In this document: piece after piece, positions 1-11,215 of the stretch
Numbering within the stretch: position 1 is the first letter of the stretch
Layout of the letters: each line of letters opens with the position of its first letter
Source: Adineta steineri
Taxonomy: Eukaryota > Rotifera > Eurotatoria > Adinetida > Adinetidae
DNA: 64,000 nt
Assembly: GCA_905250115.1 (NCBI GenBank)
Contig: CAJNOI010000037.1
Coordinates: forward strand, 62,001 to 126,000
Reading direction: 5' to 3'
Made by a program: the position numbers and the translations under genes
The notes under the pieces: model-generated
The model's database searches: none
Told to the model about the DNA's origin: nothing
Seen by the model: only the letters and a program-made list of their open reading frames with translations

Positions 1-692
1 GAAATTCACTCATATCATTTTCCAATGGTGGAAGATTTTCCAAAGACATATCAGGAAGAATATCCGTTGTTTCTAGAATAGAATAAAAATTCTTTCAATA
101 CTAAATGGTTTCATTTAATCAAAAGATAGAAGTGCATACGTGGATATGGATCATCAAGATTAGTAACTTGTAAATCTTCAAATGAATCGTATCTTGCTTC
201 CGATACTGGTGCTTTGGATTTTTTTGATTTTTTTACCTTAGGTTTTGCTTCAACATAAGGTTGTATTTCATCGACAGCTGAACCATCGATTACTTGAAAT
301 TCATCATCAATAATAGGACTAACTTTTGGTGCTTTAGACTTTTTCTTCTTAATTGGTTCTTCTGTTGTTACTGATTGATTATTATCATCGTCAGTTACTG
401 CAAGTTTTGGTGCACGTTTTTTCTTTATTTTAACAGGAACTTCTTGATCGTTACTTGTCGAACCGATTTGTTCATCATTTTCCTTTTCAGCATTAGTTTT
501 GTGACTTTTTCTTTCCGTAGTTTCTGTCGTCGAAGCAGCAGTTTTAGTAGATTTTCGCTTTTTTTCACCGTCGTTGTTTATCGTCGTATCAGCATCATCT
601 TTTGGAGCTTTCGGTGCACTTTTCTTTTTACTAGACCGACTTTCAACAGTTTTGGAAGAAGCAGTTGTATTATCTAATTCTGTTTCATTCAT
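1..692 (-). CDS. Lysine-rich, probably nuclear protein (3' part beyond window)
   Basis: The first ATG is at 692-690 (MNETELDN). Exon 1 runs 692-140. A 67-bp GT-AG intron (139-73) joins in frame to exon 2 (72 to the window edge), which continues with an acidic stretch, so the C-terminus is missing. The visible part, about 208 residues, is low-complexity: Lys/Ser/Ala/Asp-rich, with a short motif of a Lys run followed by APK or SAPK repeated four times (KKKSAPKAPK, KKKRAPKLA, KKKKSKAPK, KKSKKSKAP). This suggests a disordered, nucleic-acid-contacting or nucleolar protein. No catalytic domain is visible and no family is recognised. Confidence 0.6.
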
Positions 693-720
693 TGATGGAT
701 ATAGATGTTTTTCTTTTGTC

Positions 721-1101
721 TAAAATATTAAATATATTTCATAACTTTTTAATAGAGAAAAACAAAATTTGCGTATGAAGCATAGAACATAAAAGTTTAT
801 TATACATTAGCTGATGAATAATTACAAACAAATTTCTTTTATCATGTATCGATGATGCGATGAAGCGTGTCCTCATGATAACTATTAACGATACATGAAT
901 CCATATGATATATGAAAAAAAGAAAACATATTATTACAAATGCAAAAGAAACAGAACGATACACTCATTCGTCAATTATATTTTTGTTTTGTTAAATAAC
1001 CTTGCTTATAAATACCGTTTTGAATCATTTTGTATACGTCGTGGTGATACACTCTGAAAAATATTATAATTTCTATCAAGAAAAATGAATCATTTCGTCC
1101 A
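721..1101. other. Intergenic, no gene seen
   Basis: AT-rich spacer between two minus-strand genes. It should hold the 5' flank of the lysine-rich gene and the 3' flank of the ankyrin gene. No ORF or repeat worth naming. Confidence 0.5.
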
Positions 1102-4100
1102 TTATTTTACTTTAGTACGTTTTCGTATAGCTTCTAATTCATTTTCATAAGCTTTCAGTAATGTTTCAAGATATTTTTCAATTTCACTAACATGTCGATT
1201 TTTTGGATTAAAAGCATTTTCAATTAAAATTTTATATAATGATCGATTGATAATAATCTAAATTAAAATGAGGGAGAGAATAAATTTAATTTATTCTAAA
1301 AAATAAATTTTACACTATCATTATGAATTCGAGCTTGTTTTATTTTAAATAATTCTTCGGCTATTAATTTATGTCTTTCATAAAGTTTAACTGAAGTTGC
1401 AATTGAATTTGATGTATGAATAATTACTTTATCTGTTGAATTTAATCTTGAAGAAAATAAAGAAGTAATTTTTATTATGAAAGAGAAAAAACTCAATTAG
1501 TACTTATTATATTCATCATTATGATTCATTGATGTCATGGTTGTTTTTGATTTTGCAAATAGATGACGTCGTTGTGTTAGATTATTTTCTTCTTTTGATG
1601 TATTTATTAAATATTTCGATGAATTTATTTTTAATTTTGTTAAACGATCTTCAATTATTTTATTATCTAAACATATTTTTGCTTGACTTAATAAATAATC
1701 TGTAGATTTTATTGATGGAATAGGTTTTGTAATCGAATTAGAAATAGGTATTTCAAGTTTCAAAGATTTTTTATTTGTTTGAGCTGTTCTAGCAAATAAT
1801 TTTCGACGTTGATCGGCAATTGATGGTTTTCGAATTTTATATTTACGAATAAATTTTTGAATACGACGAGCATATATATGTGCTAGTAAATTACCACGTT
1901 GTCCACCATGATTAAGTACGAGATATTCAGCACAAGCATCTTGACAACGAATATGAGCAAGATCGTAAGGAGTTATAAAATTACCCTAAGAAATTCATAT
2001 TAGTATTTTATCTTTAGCATTTCTTATATTAGCAATATGGTAACATATATTACGATCAATCTGATGTTCCTATTGAATTTACACGTGAATGTGTCATTGA
2101 AACTATTCAGGGAATATATGAGTATGTTGTTTGTCTAGATCAATCTATAGAAGAGAATACTTATACTTTCTGAATAGTTCTAAGTGCCAAATTATATACG
2201 GATATAAGATTTTTCTAATATAAAAGGAATAGAAAAATTTCTATTACATCGATATATCTTCATATGTTTCATTTAGTTGTTATAAGTGTTAGAGTTTTGC
2301 TAATACCAATTCGTAATAAATCTCAATATGAAACAAATGTTTCTACTTCTCATATGTGGATTTCTATTGAAATACATCTTTTGTACTTAGATAAAGTATA
2401 AATAAATAGTTTCGAGATTCTCAAGAAGAAGAAGCACTTATATCATTTCAAAATTTAACTTACAGCTGTTGTTTGAATAAATGAATTTACTCTTGCTCCA
2501 CATTCAATTAATATTTTACACATTGCAATATCGCCTACACTAGCAGCTAAATGAAGTGAAGTTCTATTTTCACCATTTCGAATATTAACTTTCTTTGGAT
2601 ATAATTTAAATATATATCGAACAATATCTAAAAAAACAAATTTATTTATCCTTTAAAAATAAACTTATGAATATTAATTTTCTACCACAACATTCTGTTT
2701 GTAGTTGTAAATATTCATCGGTGTCATGATGAACTTTAGAAAGTGATATTGCATTCACTGCTTCATGTACTGGATAATCACCACGTTTATTTTTTATCCA
2801 AATATTAGCATTGTATTTTATTAATTGTTTTAAACAATCAATATTTCCGTTTAATGTTGCACAATGACTTGGTCTAATAGAATTAAAAATTCAAAGAATA
2901 TATTGTCATCTTTTTCCTATCAAATAATACATACGTTCTTCCACGATTATCTTGATGATTCGTATTTGCTCTTAAATCAAGTAATATTTGAGAAACATCT
3001 GAATGTTTAAGTGAAATAGCATAAAATAATGCTGTACAACCATTTATATCTTCGCCTAGTTAAATATTTTTACAATACAAAAGATTTAAAGTATTTCTAT
3101 TACAAACCTTCTATTGGACAATCATATATTTCGACTAACATACGACTACAAGATGCATGTCCACGAGTAGCTGCACAATGAAGTGCTAAATAAAAATATT
3201 ATGATATTATATTATATAGGATATTATTTTATTCTCTACCTGTTAAAGAATCTTTATCGACATGTAATGGATTGGCACCCGCTTTGTATAATATACGTAA
3301 TGCATCAATAGCACCTAAATAAAATAGTTTATACAAGAATATTTTATTGCTTCGATGGCACTTATTTATCTTCGAATTCTTAGATATTCATAGGTTCTCT
3401 AATTATATAATTATACATGAAAAGTATTGTATTTCATTAAAAATTTAAAAAAGAAATATGAATAATAATAATAATAATAAGCCTTTCGGATGAATTTACT
3501 ATTCATTGCAATTTTATAAAATCTTTATTTATGCGTAAAGATAATCAAGCCCGTAAGAGTATATCAACAGTAAATGCAGGATTTACAAGACTAATAAACC
3601 CTTCTGGGAGGTTTTATGCTTTTCTAATCGTTTCTGATTCTACTTTTGAACAAAAAAAAGAAATTATTCTAACCTCCACTAGCAGCCCAGATAAATGGTG
3701 TTCGTTTTTGTTCATCAACACAATTAACATCTACATTGCAATCAATTAATTTTTTCAAAATACCCAAACCTTTATGTGAATCATTATTTCCACATAATTG
3801 TGATGCATAATGAATTGGAAAAGCACCATAAATATCTGATATATGTGTTGGTGCATGATATTGAATGAGTATATCGAAAAGATCCAAATGTTCGCAAACT
3901 ATTATCAAACAAATTAATTTCATACTTTTTTTTAAATAACAAAATCTACCTGTTATCCAATGTATAAGAGAATGTGATTCATTATCAACTAGATTTACAT
4001 TTGAACCTTGTTCACAAAGATATTTTACCATACGAATATTTCCATTCAAACAAGCTAAATTAAGTGCTGAATAACCTTCATTATCTTGTATATTAAGAAT

Positions 4101-4331
4101 AGATTTTTTCACTAGATCATTTTCTAATAAAATACGAGCACAATCAATATTTTCATGATCATAACAATAATGAAGTGCTGTTCGACCTTGATCATCTACT
4201 TGTTCTATATTACACTAAATAATCAAAATGAAGGAAAAAAAACGATCTATATTATTAAGTCTTACTTGTTGTTTAATTAAAGATTTGATTTGATCAATAT
4301 TTGCTTTTTGACACGCTTCAAATAGAGACAT
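1102..4331 (-). CDS. Ankyrin-repeat/IQ protein, inversin-like
   Basis: Eleven exons give about 650 residues: 4331-4266, 4214-3950, 3898-3674, 3314-3240, 3185-3108, about 3055-2935, 2873-2686, 2627-2464, 1985-1504, 1446-1314 and 1257-1102, with GT-AG introns and continuous phase. The start MSLFEACQKANIDQI is the first ATG of an ankyrin-like helix. About ten ankyrin repeats follow (RTALHYC, RTPFIWAASGG, TALHCAATRGH, RTPSHCATLNGN, RTSLHLAASVGD). Next comes an IQ-like helix (RRIQKFIRKYKIRKP) and a charged tail. Ankyrins followed directly by TPYDLA and an IQ motif match the order in inversin/NPHP2, a ciliary scaffold, but this protein is shorter than vertebrate inversin (about 1,065 aa). It could be another ankyrin-IQ protein. 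Two introns are long (359 and 478 bp); the rest are about 35-65 bp. Confidence 0.6.
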
Positions 4332-5580
4332 TTTTTTTACATTTCAATACAAGATACATGTAATTTGACACTTTCTTTTCCTTAGTTAGAATTATGAACG
4401 TAATATAAAAAAAAGAAGAAGAAGAAGAAAAGGATACTTTCTTTCTCTTATTATATTCAATAAGAAATAAGAATAGAGAGAAGTTAAGAGACATTCACAT
4501 CACACCTATATATATATATATAAGCACTATTTAGTTGCTGTCATGCCAGCAAAAAAAAGTAGATAAGAAGAAAAGAAAAAGGTGAGAAAAAGGAAGATTT
4601 CTTAAGCGTTCAAAAAATAATAATGAAGTAAAAACAAATGAGAAACACTTGAGAAAAAAATTGAAAATACAGTGAGTAGGTAGTTTACTTTTGAAAAATT
4701 TATTCTACATAAATTAAGTTTGCATGACACAATGAGGAAAGAAGTCATGCATAACTTTTTTTTCTACTCCTACTTAGTGACTTCTTAGTGTGCTTAAAAA
4801 GTATACTACTCGTTTAAATATGATTACATTTAACTATATAGAACAGCTTTCTTGCGCATAAAGATCTATAATAAGTTAATTATACCGAATTTAACTTCAT
4901 ACAAATAACATTAAATAGAGTGTAAATTATCTTTAATTAATGCAATGGACTTCTCGAGATAATTACCAATGATTCATTATAATCTATCTAGATTTTACTC
5001 CTTCTTGTAGAAAATATACTATTTAAAAAAAAGATTAGGAGTCATTTTCTCTTTCATTTTCTATCTGATTCTAAATCATACAGAATGCATGAATGAATGC
5101 AAATGCACTTAAATTAATCCTTCCTGTGTACACTGGTATGCATTCTAGAATTCATATGATAAAAGATCTTTTTATTCTGGAAATATTGCTTCAAATATAT
5201 AGTGATCCTTCAGTTTAAATAAATCATTGAAATTGTGAGATGTGTTTTTACTCAGATCATGTTACTTAAAAAGCCTATTGTTTTTTTTTATTCTGAAGAA
5301 AAAAAGAACTCCCACATATGATCGTTAAGTCTCGCAGCTTTATGAACATGCAAATTATCATTAGATACAAATATAAAGTTTATTTTATGATCAGCTCTTA
5401 TTGAGACTTTTTGAAAATGATTATAATGAATTTATTCTATTTTTTTTAGTTTAATTTCTAAGTGGTAAAATCAAAAGAGAATTTCATTGACATAACCACT
5501 CATGAATACTTCATGTTAGATTTCTTATAAACTTTAATTGTCAAGATCTATGAAACAGAGGAAATGTGTAAGATTCTTTG
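4332..5580. other. Intergenic, AT-rich, no gene
   Basis: No convincing ORF on either strand. Holds a purine-rich run (4410-4440) and a (TA)n tract near 4508-4522. The right end has AATAAA on the minus strand (about 5586-5595), the likely poly(A) signal of the cold-shock gene. Confidence 0.5.
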
Positions 5581-5684
5581 AATGAATATTTATTGAGAGA
5601 AAATCAATCGAACAAAAAAGTGAAAAAAATGAGAAAAAAAAATGGTAAGTCTACGTGATTAATCGACGTCATATCCAGTAATAA

Positions 5685-6253
5685 CTATATTGCCGTGACA
5701 TTTACTGCAGATGGTCCCTTCTGACCGTCTTGTATTTCGAACTCAACGTTCTGACCTTCTGCTAGAGTTTTGAATCCATTACCCTGGATTGCAGAAAAAT
5801 GAACAAAAACATCTTTACTACCGTCCGCAGGTGTAATAAAACCAAAGCCTTTCGATTCATTGAACCATTTCACCTGGCCTTTCATTTTACTTCTAACACC
5901 TAAAACAAATATCAAAAGACATATTTATTTGAATGATCATCCTTTCTTCGATCCGCTAGATGAGAGAAAATATCTCACATGATAAATCGATAATACTTAC
6001 TAAGATCCAAATGTTTCTTCAAAAGATATTCGAATCGTCTGACGAGGGTGTCATCGTCCTCATCACTATCTTGTTCATTATCGAAGTGTCGTACATTCAG
6101 ATTGTTTTGTGCCAGTTCATCTGTATCAGCATAGAAGCGACGCATTGGTGAATCAAAATAAGATTCATCGTTATTGTTCAACCATCGTCCCTCTGCAACA
6201 GCAACAAGGCCTACCATCAATACCGTCATAGAACAGACGTATATTTTTATCAT
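5685..6253 (-). CDS. Chimeric protein: signal-peptide leader exon + CspC-like cold-shock domain
   Basis: Exon 1 (6253-6001) starts [20 protein letters not shown], a good signal peptide, then an Asn/Asp-rich stretch with dibasic sites (MRRF, VRRF, LLKKH) like a peptide precursor. A canonical intron (donor GTAAGT at 6000, acceptor TTTTAG ending 5900; 101 bp) joins it in frame to exon 2 (5899-5685). Exon 2 encodes [17 protein letters not shown] and a complete bacterial cold-shock domain with both RNA-binding motifs (KGFGFI, VFVHF). Total 155 aa. From memory the domain differs from Escherichia coli CspC at only a few positions, whereas animal Y-box domains are far more divergent. GC looks higher than in neighbours. 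A TATAAGAG lies at 6320-6313 and AATAAA follows the stop. An ATG inside exon 2 (5885) could also start a plain 66-aa Csp. Cold-shock proteins are cytoplasmic RNA chaperones, so a secreted form would be unusual. Confidence 0.75.
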
Positions 6254-6312
6254 GTTTAATGATGATGTGAAGTAATAGTAAGAATGTATGTATCGATGAA
6301 TGAAAACTACTC

Positions 6313-6320
6313 CTCTTATA
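6313..6320 (-). promoter_or_regulatory. Candidate TATA box for the leader/CspC gene
   Basis: TATAAGAG on the minus strand, 60 bp upstream of the ATG at 6253. Position and match fit a core promoter; not otherwise supported. Confidence 0.35.
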
Positions 6321-6400
6321 AGATTTACATTACATGATGAGTAGTCAAGTATAACGGGGTATTTTGGTATACAAAACAAAGAAAATTTTTTTTGTCTCAA

Positions 6401-7004
6401 TTATTGTCAGTTCTTACGAGTAAAAACAAGTTTTACCTTGACGTGATACTTTTATCTATGCGCATTGAAGGATATCTTTACATGACTCTAACTGTTTTCT
6501 AACACGATTTTGAATTATGTAACAGTAACTGAAGAAAGTACTCAATTTAATAGAATATCATAACAATAAAAACAGTAGAAAGGAGATAAATTTTGTCTGA
6601 TTGATTTATTCAATAAAAAGTAAAACTCATCAACCAAGCATAAGTACAATATCACCAACCAATATCAAATTATATCCATAAAGAATTAATAATCATTATC
6701 AACCTTTAACAATACCCTATATTATTAATATAGTTCATAACTATGACAAAATCATATATTAATGCCCTCTTGTTTTTCTTTTATAGATGGCGCTTTATAT
6801 TTTTCTTATTATTATATTAGCCGATTATATAAACCAATAATAAGCATATTTTGACACGAGACGCGAGTAGAATCGTCCGGTTGTTTATTTCGTAATAATG
6901 TCATGAAAATAGATGAATTAGCTTAGCTTATTTTTAAATCTTTAATTTTGACATAAAATCATTTTAAATCGGAATATTTAATTTCTCGATGTACATTTCT
7001 TGTA
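6401..7004. promoter_or_regulatory. Divergent intergenic region with a TATA box for the F-box/tetraspanin/SLU7 cluster
   Basis: Lies between the minus-strand cold-shock gene and the plus-strand cluster. TATATAAA at 6826-6833 is 172 bp before the first ATG. Unlike the downstream genes, the first gene has no acceptor-like TTTAG just before its ATG, as expected for the promoter-proximal gene of a polycistron. Confidence 0.4.
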
Positions 7005-8476
7005 ATGGCAAATAATCAATATGAACTTGTTCAACATTGTCTAGATACTGGAGAATTTATAACAATAAAAACTTCTCAAAGATATTTATTATTACATCGA
7101 AATCTTATTAAATATTCAGATAATGATGAATTAAATTTAGGTAAGATAATTAAATTATATATAAATAGAATCCGTAATGTATTTTCCTTTTACAATAGAA
7201 TTACCAGCAACTATTATTCAAAAACTTAGTGGTTTAAATTCAATATCAATTCAAGATGCAAAAATCATATCACATGTTGATCCATCAAATTATGATATAA
7301 TCATATTTCCCGATAAATCAATAGTATACACACGTAAACGAACCTTATCTGGCGAAGACATTAACGTTAAAAAAATGAAAATACTTCCATATTATGTATA
7401 TGAAGATTTAGAATTACTTAAAAATTTTGGAATGTCACAAGACGATATTAATTTATTTGTTGAAAAACTTAATGTACATGATAAAACAGATGTATTTAAT
7501 TCAAATGATTTCGATAAAATTATTCAGAGAATTATTTATTTTACTGATATACCAACAAGATTAAAGTAAAAAGAAATTTGCTTATTTTTAATACTTATAC
7601 TGTTTTTTAGATGTCGACAAGTTTCACATAAATGGAAAGATCTAGTTGATAGTTCAAATTCGGTAAGAATTGATAGGAAATTAATCATTTCGAAATTATT
7701 TTTTTATTTATAGTGGAATCATGTTAAATTATCAAAACTTCATCAACATTTTGATCGAGCATTAAATTATTTTCAAAATATTGATATCCGAGAATTGGTA
7801 TGTTGATCAATAGGAATCAGGGTCTCCGATTAGGGGAGGGGGGATCTAGCCCCTCGCAAAATTCGAAAAGTTGTCTGTCTTTCTGCCAAACTTTTTAAAG
7901 TTTTGCTGAAACCTGGTTTTTATGGTATTTTCGCCAGAAACTCCAATAAAAACACTTTTTTCGGGCAAAACTTCTGGACTTTCTGACAAATTTTATCCCC
8001 CCGCACTTTTGAAAACAATCGGGAACCCTTATAGGAATCGTATTTTTATTTTTATTTTTATATAGGATTTATCTGAATCAGTATTTGATTTGTCAACATT
8101 TAAATTACAAAATGAATTTTATGTCTATTCATTACGATCACTTTGTATCTCAACAGATCATCCATTAGAATTATTTACATTATTATTTAAATTAGCACCA
8201 TTTTTACAACATATAAAATTAATTCAAACTTATAATTCATCATTAATATTAAAGAATAATAATCAATTGTATGAACATATTAATTTTGTTATATGTCAAT
8301 GTCAAGAACGATTAAAATGTTTACGTCGTTTACATATTCAATTACGATCTGTATCCGATCAGGTAGTACAAATTAGTTTTTTCTTCATACATGATTTTAT
8401 TGTTTTTTTGCAGATATTTCTTGAATCATCCTCCGTCACATCAATTCCTGTTTCATATGAAGTCATTAATTGTTAG
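7005..8476 (+). CDS. F-box-like protein
   Basis: Six exons (7005-7140, 7199-7565, 7611-7662, 7714-7797, 8066-8362, 8414-8476) give 332 aa with all phases consistent. Central residues match an F-box helix set, roughly IIQRIIYFTDIPTRLKCRQV followed by SHKWKDLVDSSNSWNHV, the form used by SCF ubiquitin-ligase adaptors to bind Skp1. The C-terminal part has Leu-rich helices (SLRSLCIST, LFKLAPFLQHIKL) that may be substrate-binding repeats. Intron 4 (7798-8065) is swollen by a miniature transposon; the other introns are 45-58 bp. The stop is only 125 bp before the tetraspanin ATG. Target unknown. Confidence 0.65.
7818..8030. mobile_element. hAT-type miniature inverted-repeat element (213 bp)
   Basis: Sits inside an intron of the F-box gene. 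Left end CAGGGTCTCCGATT and right end AATCGGGAACCCTT are imperfect inverted repeats. An exact 8-bp direct duplication ATAGGAAT (7810-7817 and 8031-8038) flanks it. The 8-bp duplication and CAGGG-like terminus are the hAT signature. It has no coding capacity, so it is non-autonomous. GC-rich runs near 7835-7850 and 7995-8003 stand out from the intron. Confidence 0.8.
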
Positions 8477-8601
8477 AGAAAATTGTTTTGTTTTTTTCGT
8501 GTTTTGTTCAGATATTCTATTACGGCTAATTAATTATTTGTATTTGTCTTTAAATGAATTTTGTATCTAATGTTTGTTGTTTGTTTCTTTTTTAATTCTA
8601 G

Positions 8602-9228
8602 ATGGTTGAAGAAAGAGATTTTAAATTATGGCGTCGTCTACTCATTATATTTAATATATTTTATATTATATTGGCCATTACTTTTTTCTTTTTTGCCATA
8701 TACACACGAGTCAATTCTTTAATAGTAGATCTTCATTTATTTGTTGGCTTAATAGTTTTAAGTTTATATTTATTATTCCTATCAATATTCGGTATATTTG
8801 GTGTTTTAAAACATCATCAAGTATTCTTATTCTTCTACATTATTCTATTATCGATTTTATTTCTATTTCAATTTATTCTTGCATGTACGTATTTAACAAT
8901 TCGTGGTGAAAAAAATTATAATTTATTAAAGAGCAATTATCAAAAATCTACGGATAATATTCAATTAAAATACAATTGCTGTGGATTTGATAATGCAACT
9001 AAGTTTGATCGGAAAGAAACTTGTAAGAAATTACCATGTTGTCAATCATCGGATCAATGCTGTGAAACATTAACAATGTGTTATCCATTATTAAGTCATG
9101 AACTTGATAAAAATTTAAAAATTATCGGTTCAATCATGCTTATATTTACATTAACTCAAATCATTGCCATTTATATGACTTTAAAATATCGAAATATTCG
9201 AAATCCATCATTATTTGTTGAAATGTGA
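8602..9228 (+). CDS. Tetraspanin-like four-pass membrane protein
   Basis: 208 aa in one exon. Four hydrophobic segments (about residues 12-34, 43-65, 72-96, 172-192) with a short first loop and a Cys-rich second loop holding the diagnostic CCG (YNCCGF) plus PCC and QCC cysteines. This is the tetraspanin pattern; the large loop is shorter than usual. Tetraspanins organise membrane-protein microdomains. TTCTAG stands directly before the ATG, so the mature 5' end is made by splicing, and the upstream gene ends only 125 bp away, suggesting spliced-leader addition. AATAAA at about 9285. Confidence 0.8.
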   Translation: MVEERDFKLWRRLLIIFNIFYIILAITFFFFAIYTRVNSLIVDLHLFVGLIVLSLYLLFLSIFGIFGVLKHHQVFLFFYIILLSILFLFQFILACTYLTIRGEKNYNLLKSNYQKSTDNIQLKYNCCGFDNATKFDRKETCKKLPCCQSSDQCCETLTMCYPLLSHELDKNLKIIGSIMLIFTLTQIIAIYMTLKYRNIRNPSLFVEM

Positions 9229-9354
9229 TATTGTGAATCTCTCATTTTATTTATTTTTTTTTCTTCTCCTTTCTATCTCTCTAATCAATAAAAGAATATC
9301 TATAGGATTGTCGTATACATGTAAGTCAACAATCATTTTTGATCTGTTTTAGAT

Positions 9355-11215
9355 ATGTCACAACAACATTTTACAACTCCTCCCTCAATACTTGCAAGAA
9401 AAAAAGATGGTGATGTACCAAAAAAACAAACAAGAGAAGAATATCGTCAACAAAAAGAACTTGAAGAATTACGAAAAGCTGGTTCAGCACCAGCTGAAGT
9501 TGATGAAGAAGGAAAAGATATTAATCCACATATACCAAAATATATGACTGATGTACCATGGTATGTTACATATGATCATACAAAACCAACACTCAAACAT
9601 CAACGTATTCATCCAGAAAAATCAACTACATATGATACTCTTAATGAATGGTAAGTTTTATAAAATTCTCTTATTAAATATTCAATTCGTGTATTTTTGT
9701 AGGTATGCTCGTGGTCATGCTGATAAAGTTGCAACACGTTATCGCCCAGGTGCTTGTGAAAATTGTGGTGCAATGACACATAAACGTAAAGATTGTGTTG
9801 AACGTCCACGTCGTTTAGGTGCACGTTTTACAGGCTCAGATTTTGCACCTGATGAATATGTTCAACCTGATATAAATTTATCCTATGATGGTAAACGTGA
9901 TCGTTGGAATGGTATTGATATAAATTGGCATCAACAAAAACTTCAAGATGAACATAAACGTTTAGCTGAAGCAAAATCAATTTTAAAAGCAAAAAAATTA
10001 GATGAAGAAGCTGAAGCTGAAGAACAACTTGAAGCTGCTGAAATAGCAAATAATACTGAAACTGAAGAACCAGTTGTAACTGTTCCAGCTAAACCAGGTG
10101 GACTTGATGATAAAACAAAATCAAAGAAAACAAATAAACCTGATTCAGATGATGATGAAGAAGATGAAGAATATAAATATACAGATTCAATGGATATGCC
10201 TGGTCAACATGTCGATTCCAAACAACGTATTAGTGTACGTAATTTACGTATTCGTGAAGATACAGCAAAATATTTACTTAATTTGGATGCAGAATCAGCC
10301 TATTATGATCCAAAATCACGTTCTATGCGTGATAATCCATTTGCAGGAACAAATAAAGATCCATCACAAGTGCCATATTTAGGTGATAATTTTGTTCGAT
10401 ATTCTGGTGATGCCAAAGCTTTTGCTACAAGTCAAATATTTGCATGGGAAGCATTAGATAAAGGTGTTAGTATACATACACAAGCTGATCCAACAAAATT
10501 AGAATTATTAAATAAAGAATTTCATGAGAAAAAAAATCAATTTGTTAAAACTGTTCAAGAACAATTAATTGAACGTTATGGTGGTGAAGAACATTTAAAT
10601 AGTATACCACGTGAACTTGTTGTTGAAGCTCAAACAGAACAATATGTTGAATATAATCGTTTTGGTAAAGTTATTAAAGGTGATCAACGTGCAACAATTA
10701 AATCAAAATATGTTGAAGATGTTTATGAAAATGAACATACATCTATTTGGGGTTCTTATTGGAATAATTATCGATGGGGTTATGCATGTTGTCATTCATT
10801 ACTGCGACAATCTTATTGTACAGGTGTTATTGTTGAAGAAAAAGAAATTGAATTTGAAACAAATAATAAATTTGATGATACTAATGGTGATAAGCCAAAA
10901 TCGTTGACTGAAATGCATCGAGAAAAATTAAATAAACAAAAACTTCAACCAAAATCTTCATCGGCAACTGATGACAAAGATTCAATAATGAAAAAACTCG
11001 ATAAGAAAAAAATACAAGATGCAGCAAAAGAAATTGAGAAACGTGACAAACAAGCTGAAGAAATGGCTTTAATTGATGAACGAAAAAGAAAATATAATTC
11101 ATTAAAAACAGATACTAATGATTATAAAGAACCAAGTGAAGAAGAAAAAGAAGCATATCGATTGAAAAAACTTCGTCATGATGATCCAATGGCACAATTT
11201 ATGTTGAACTCTTAG
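9355..11215 (+). CDS. SLU7: Pre-mRNA splicing factor SLU7
   Basis: Two exons (9355-9650, 9703-11215; 52-bp intron) encode 602 aa, close to human SLU7 (586). The N-terminus has the conserved region with [11 protein letters not shown] and [14 protein letters not shown] zinc knuckle follows ([14 protein letters not shown]), then [23 protein letters not shown], the [20 protein letters not shown] block, and MRDNPF. The C-terminal half is charged. SLU7 acts in the second catalytic step of splicing, in 3' splice-site choice. GTTTTAG lies 3 bp before the ATG and the tetraspanin stop is 126 bp upstream, so it is the third gene of the cluster; AATAAA follows at about 11269. Confidence 0.95.

Noticed and set aside
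375..677. Plus-strand ORF of 100 aa
   Set aside because: Shadow of the lysine-rich minus-strand gene: Phe/Ser-rich reverse complement of Lys/Glu codons.
9609..11102. Several ORFs inside SLU7 on both strands
   Set aside because: All lie within the recognised SLU7 reading frame and show low-complexity composition.
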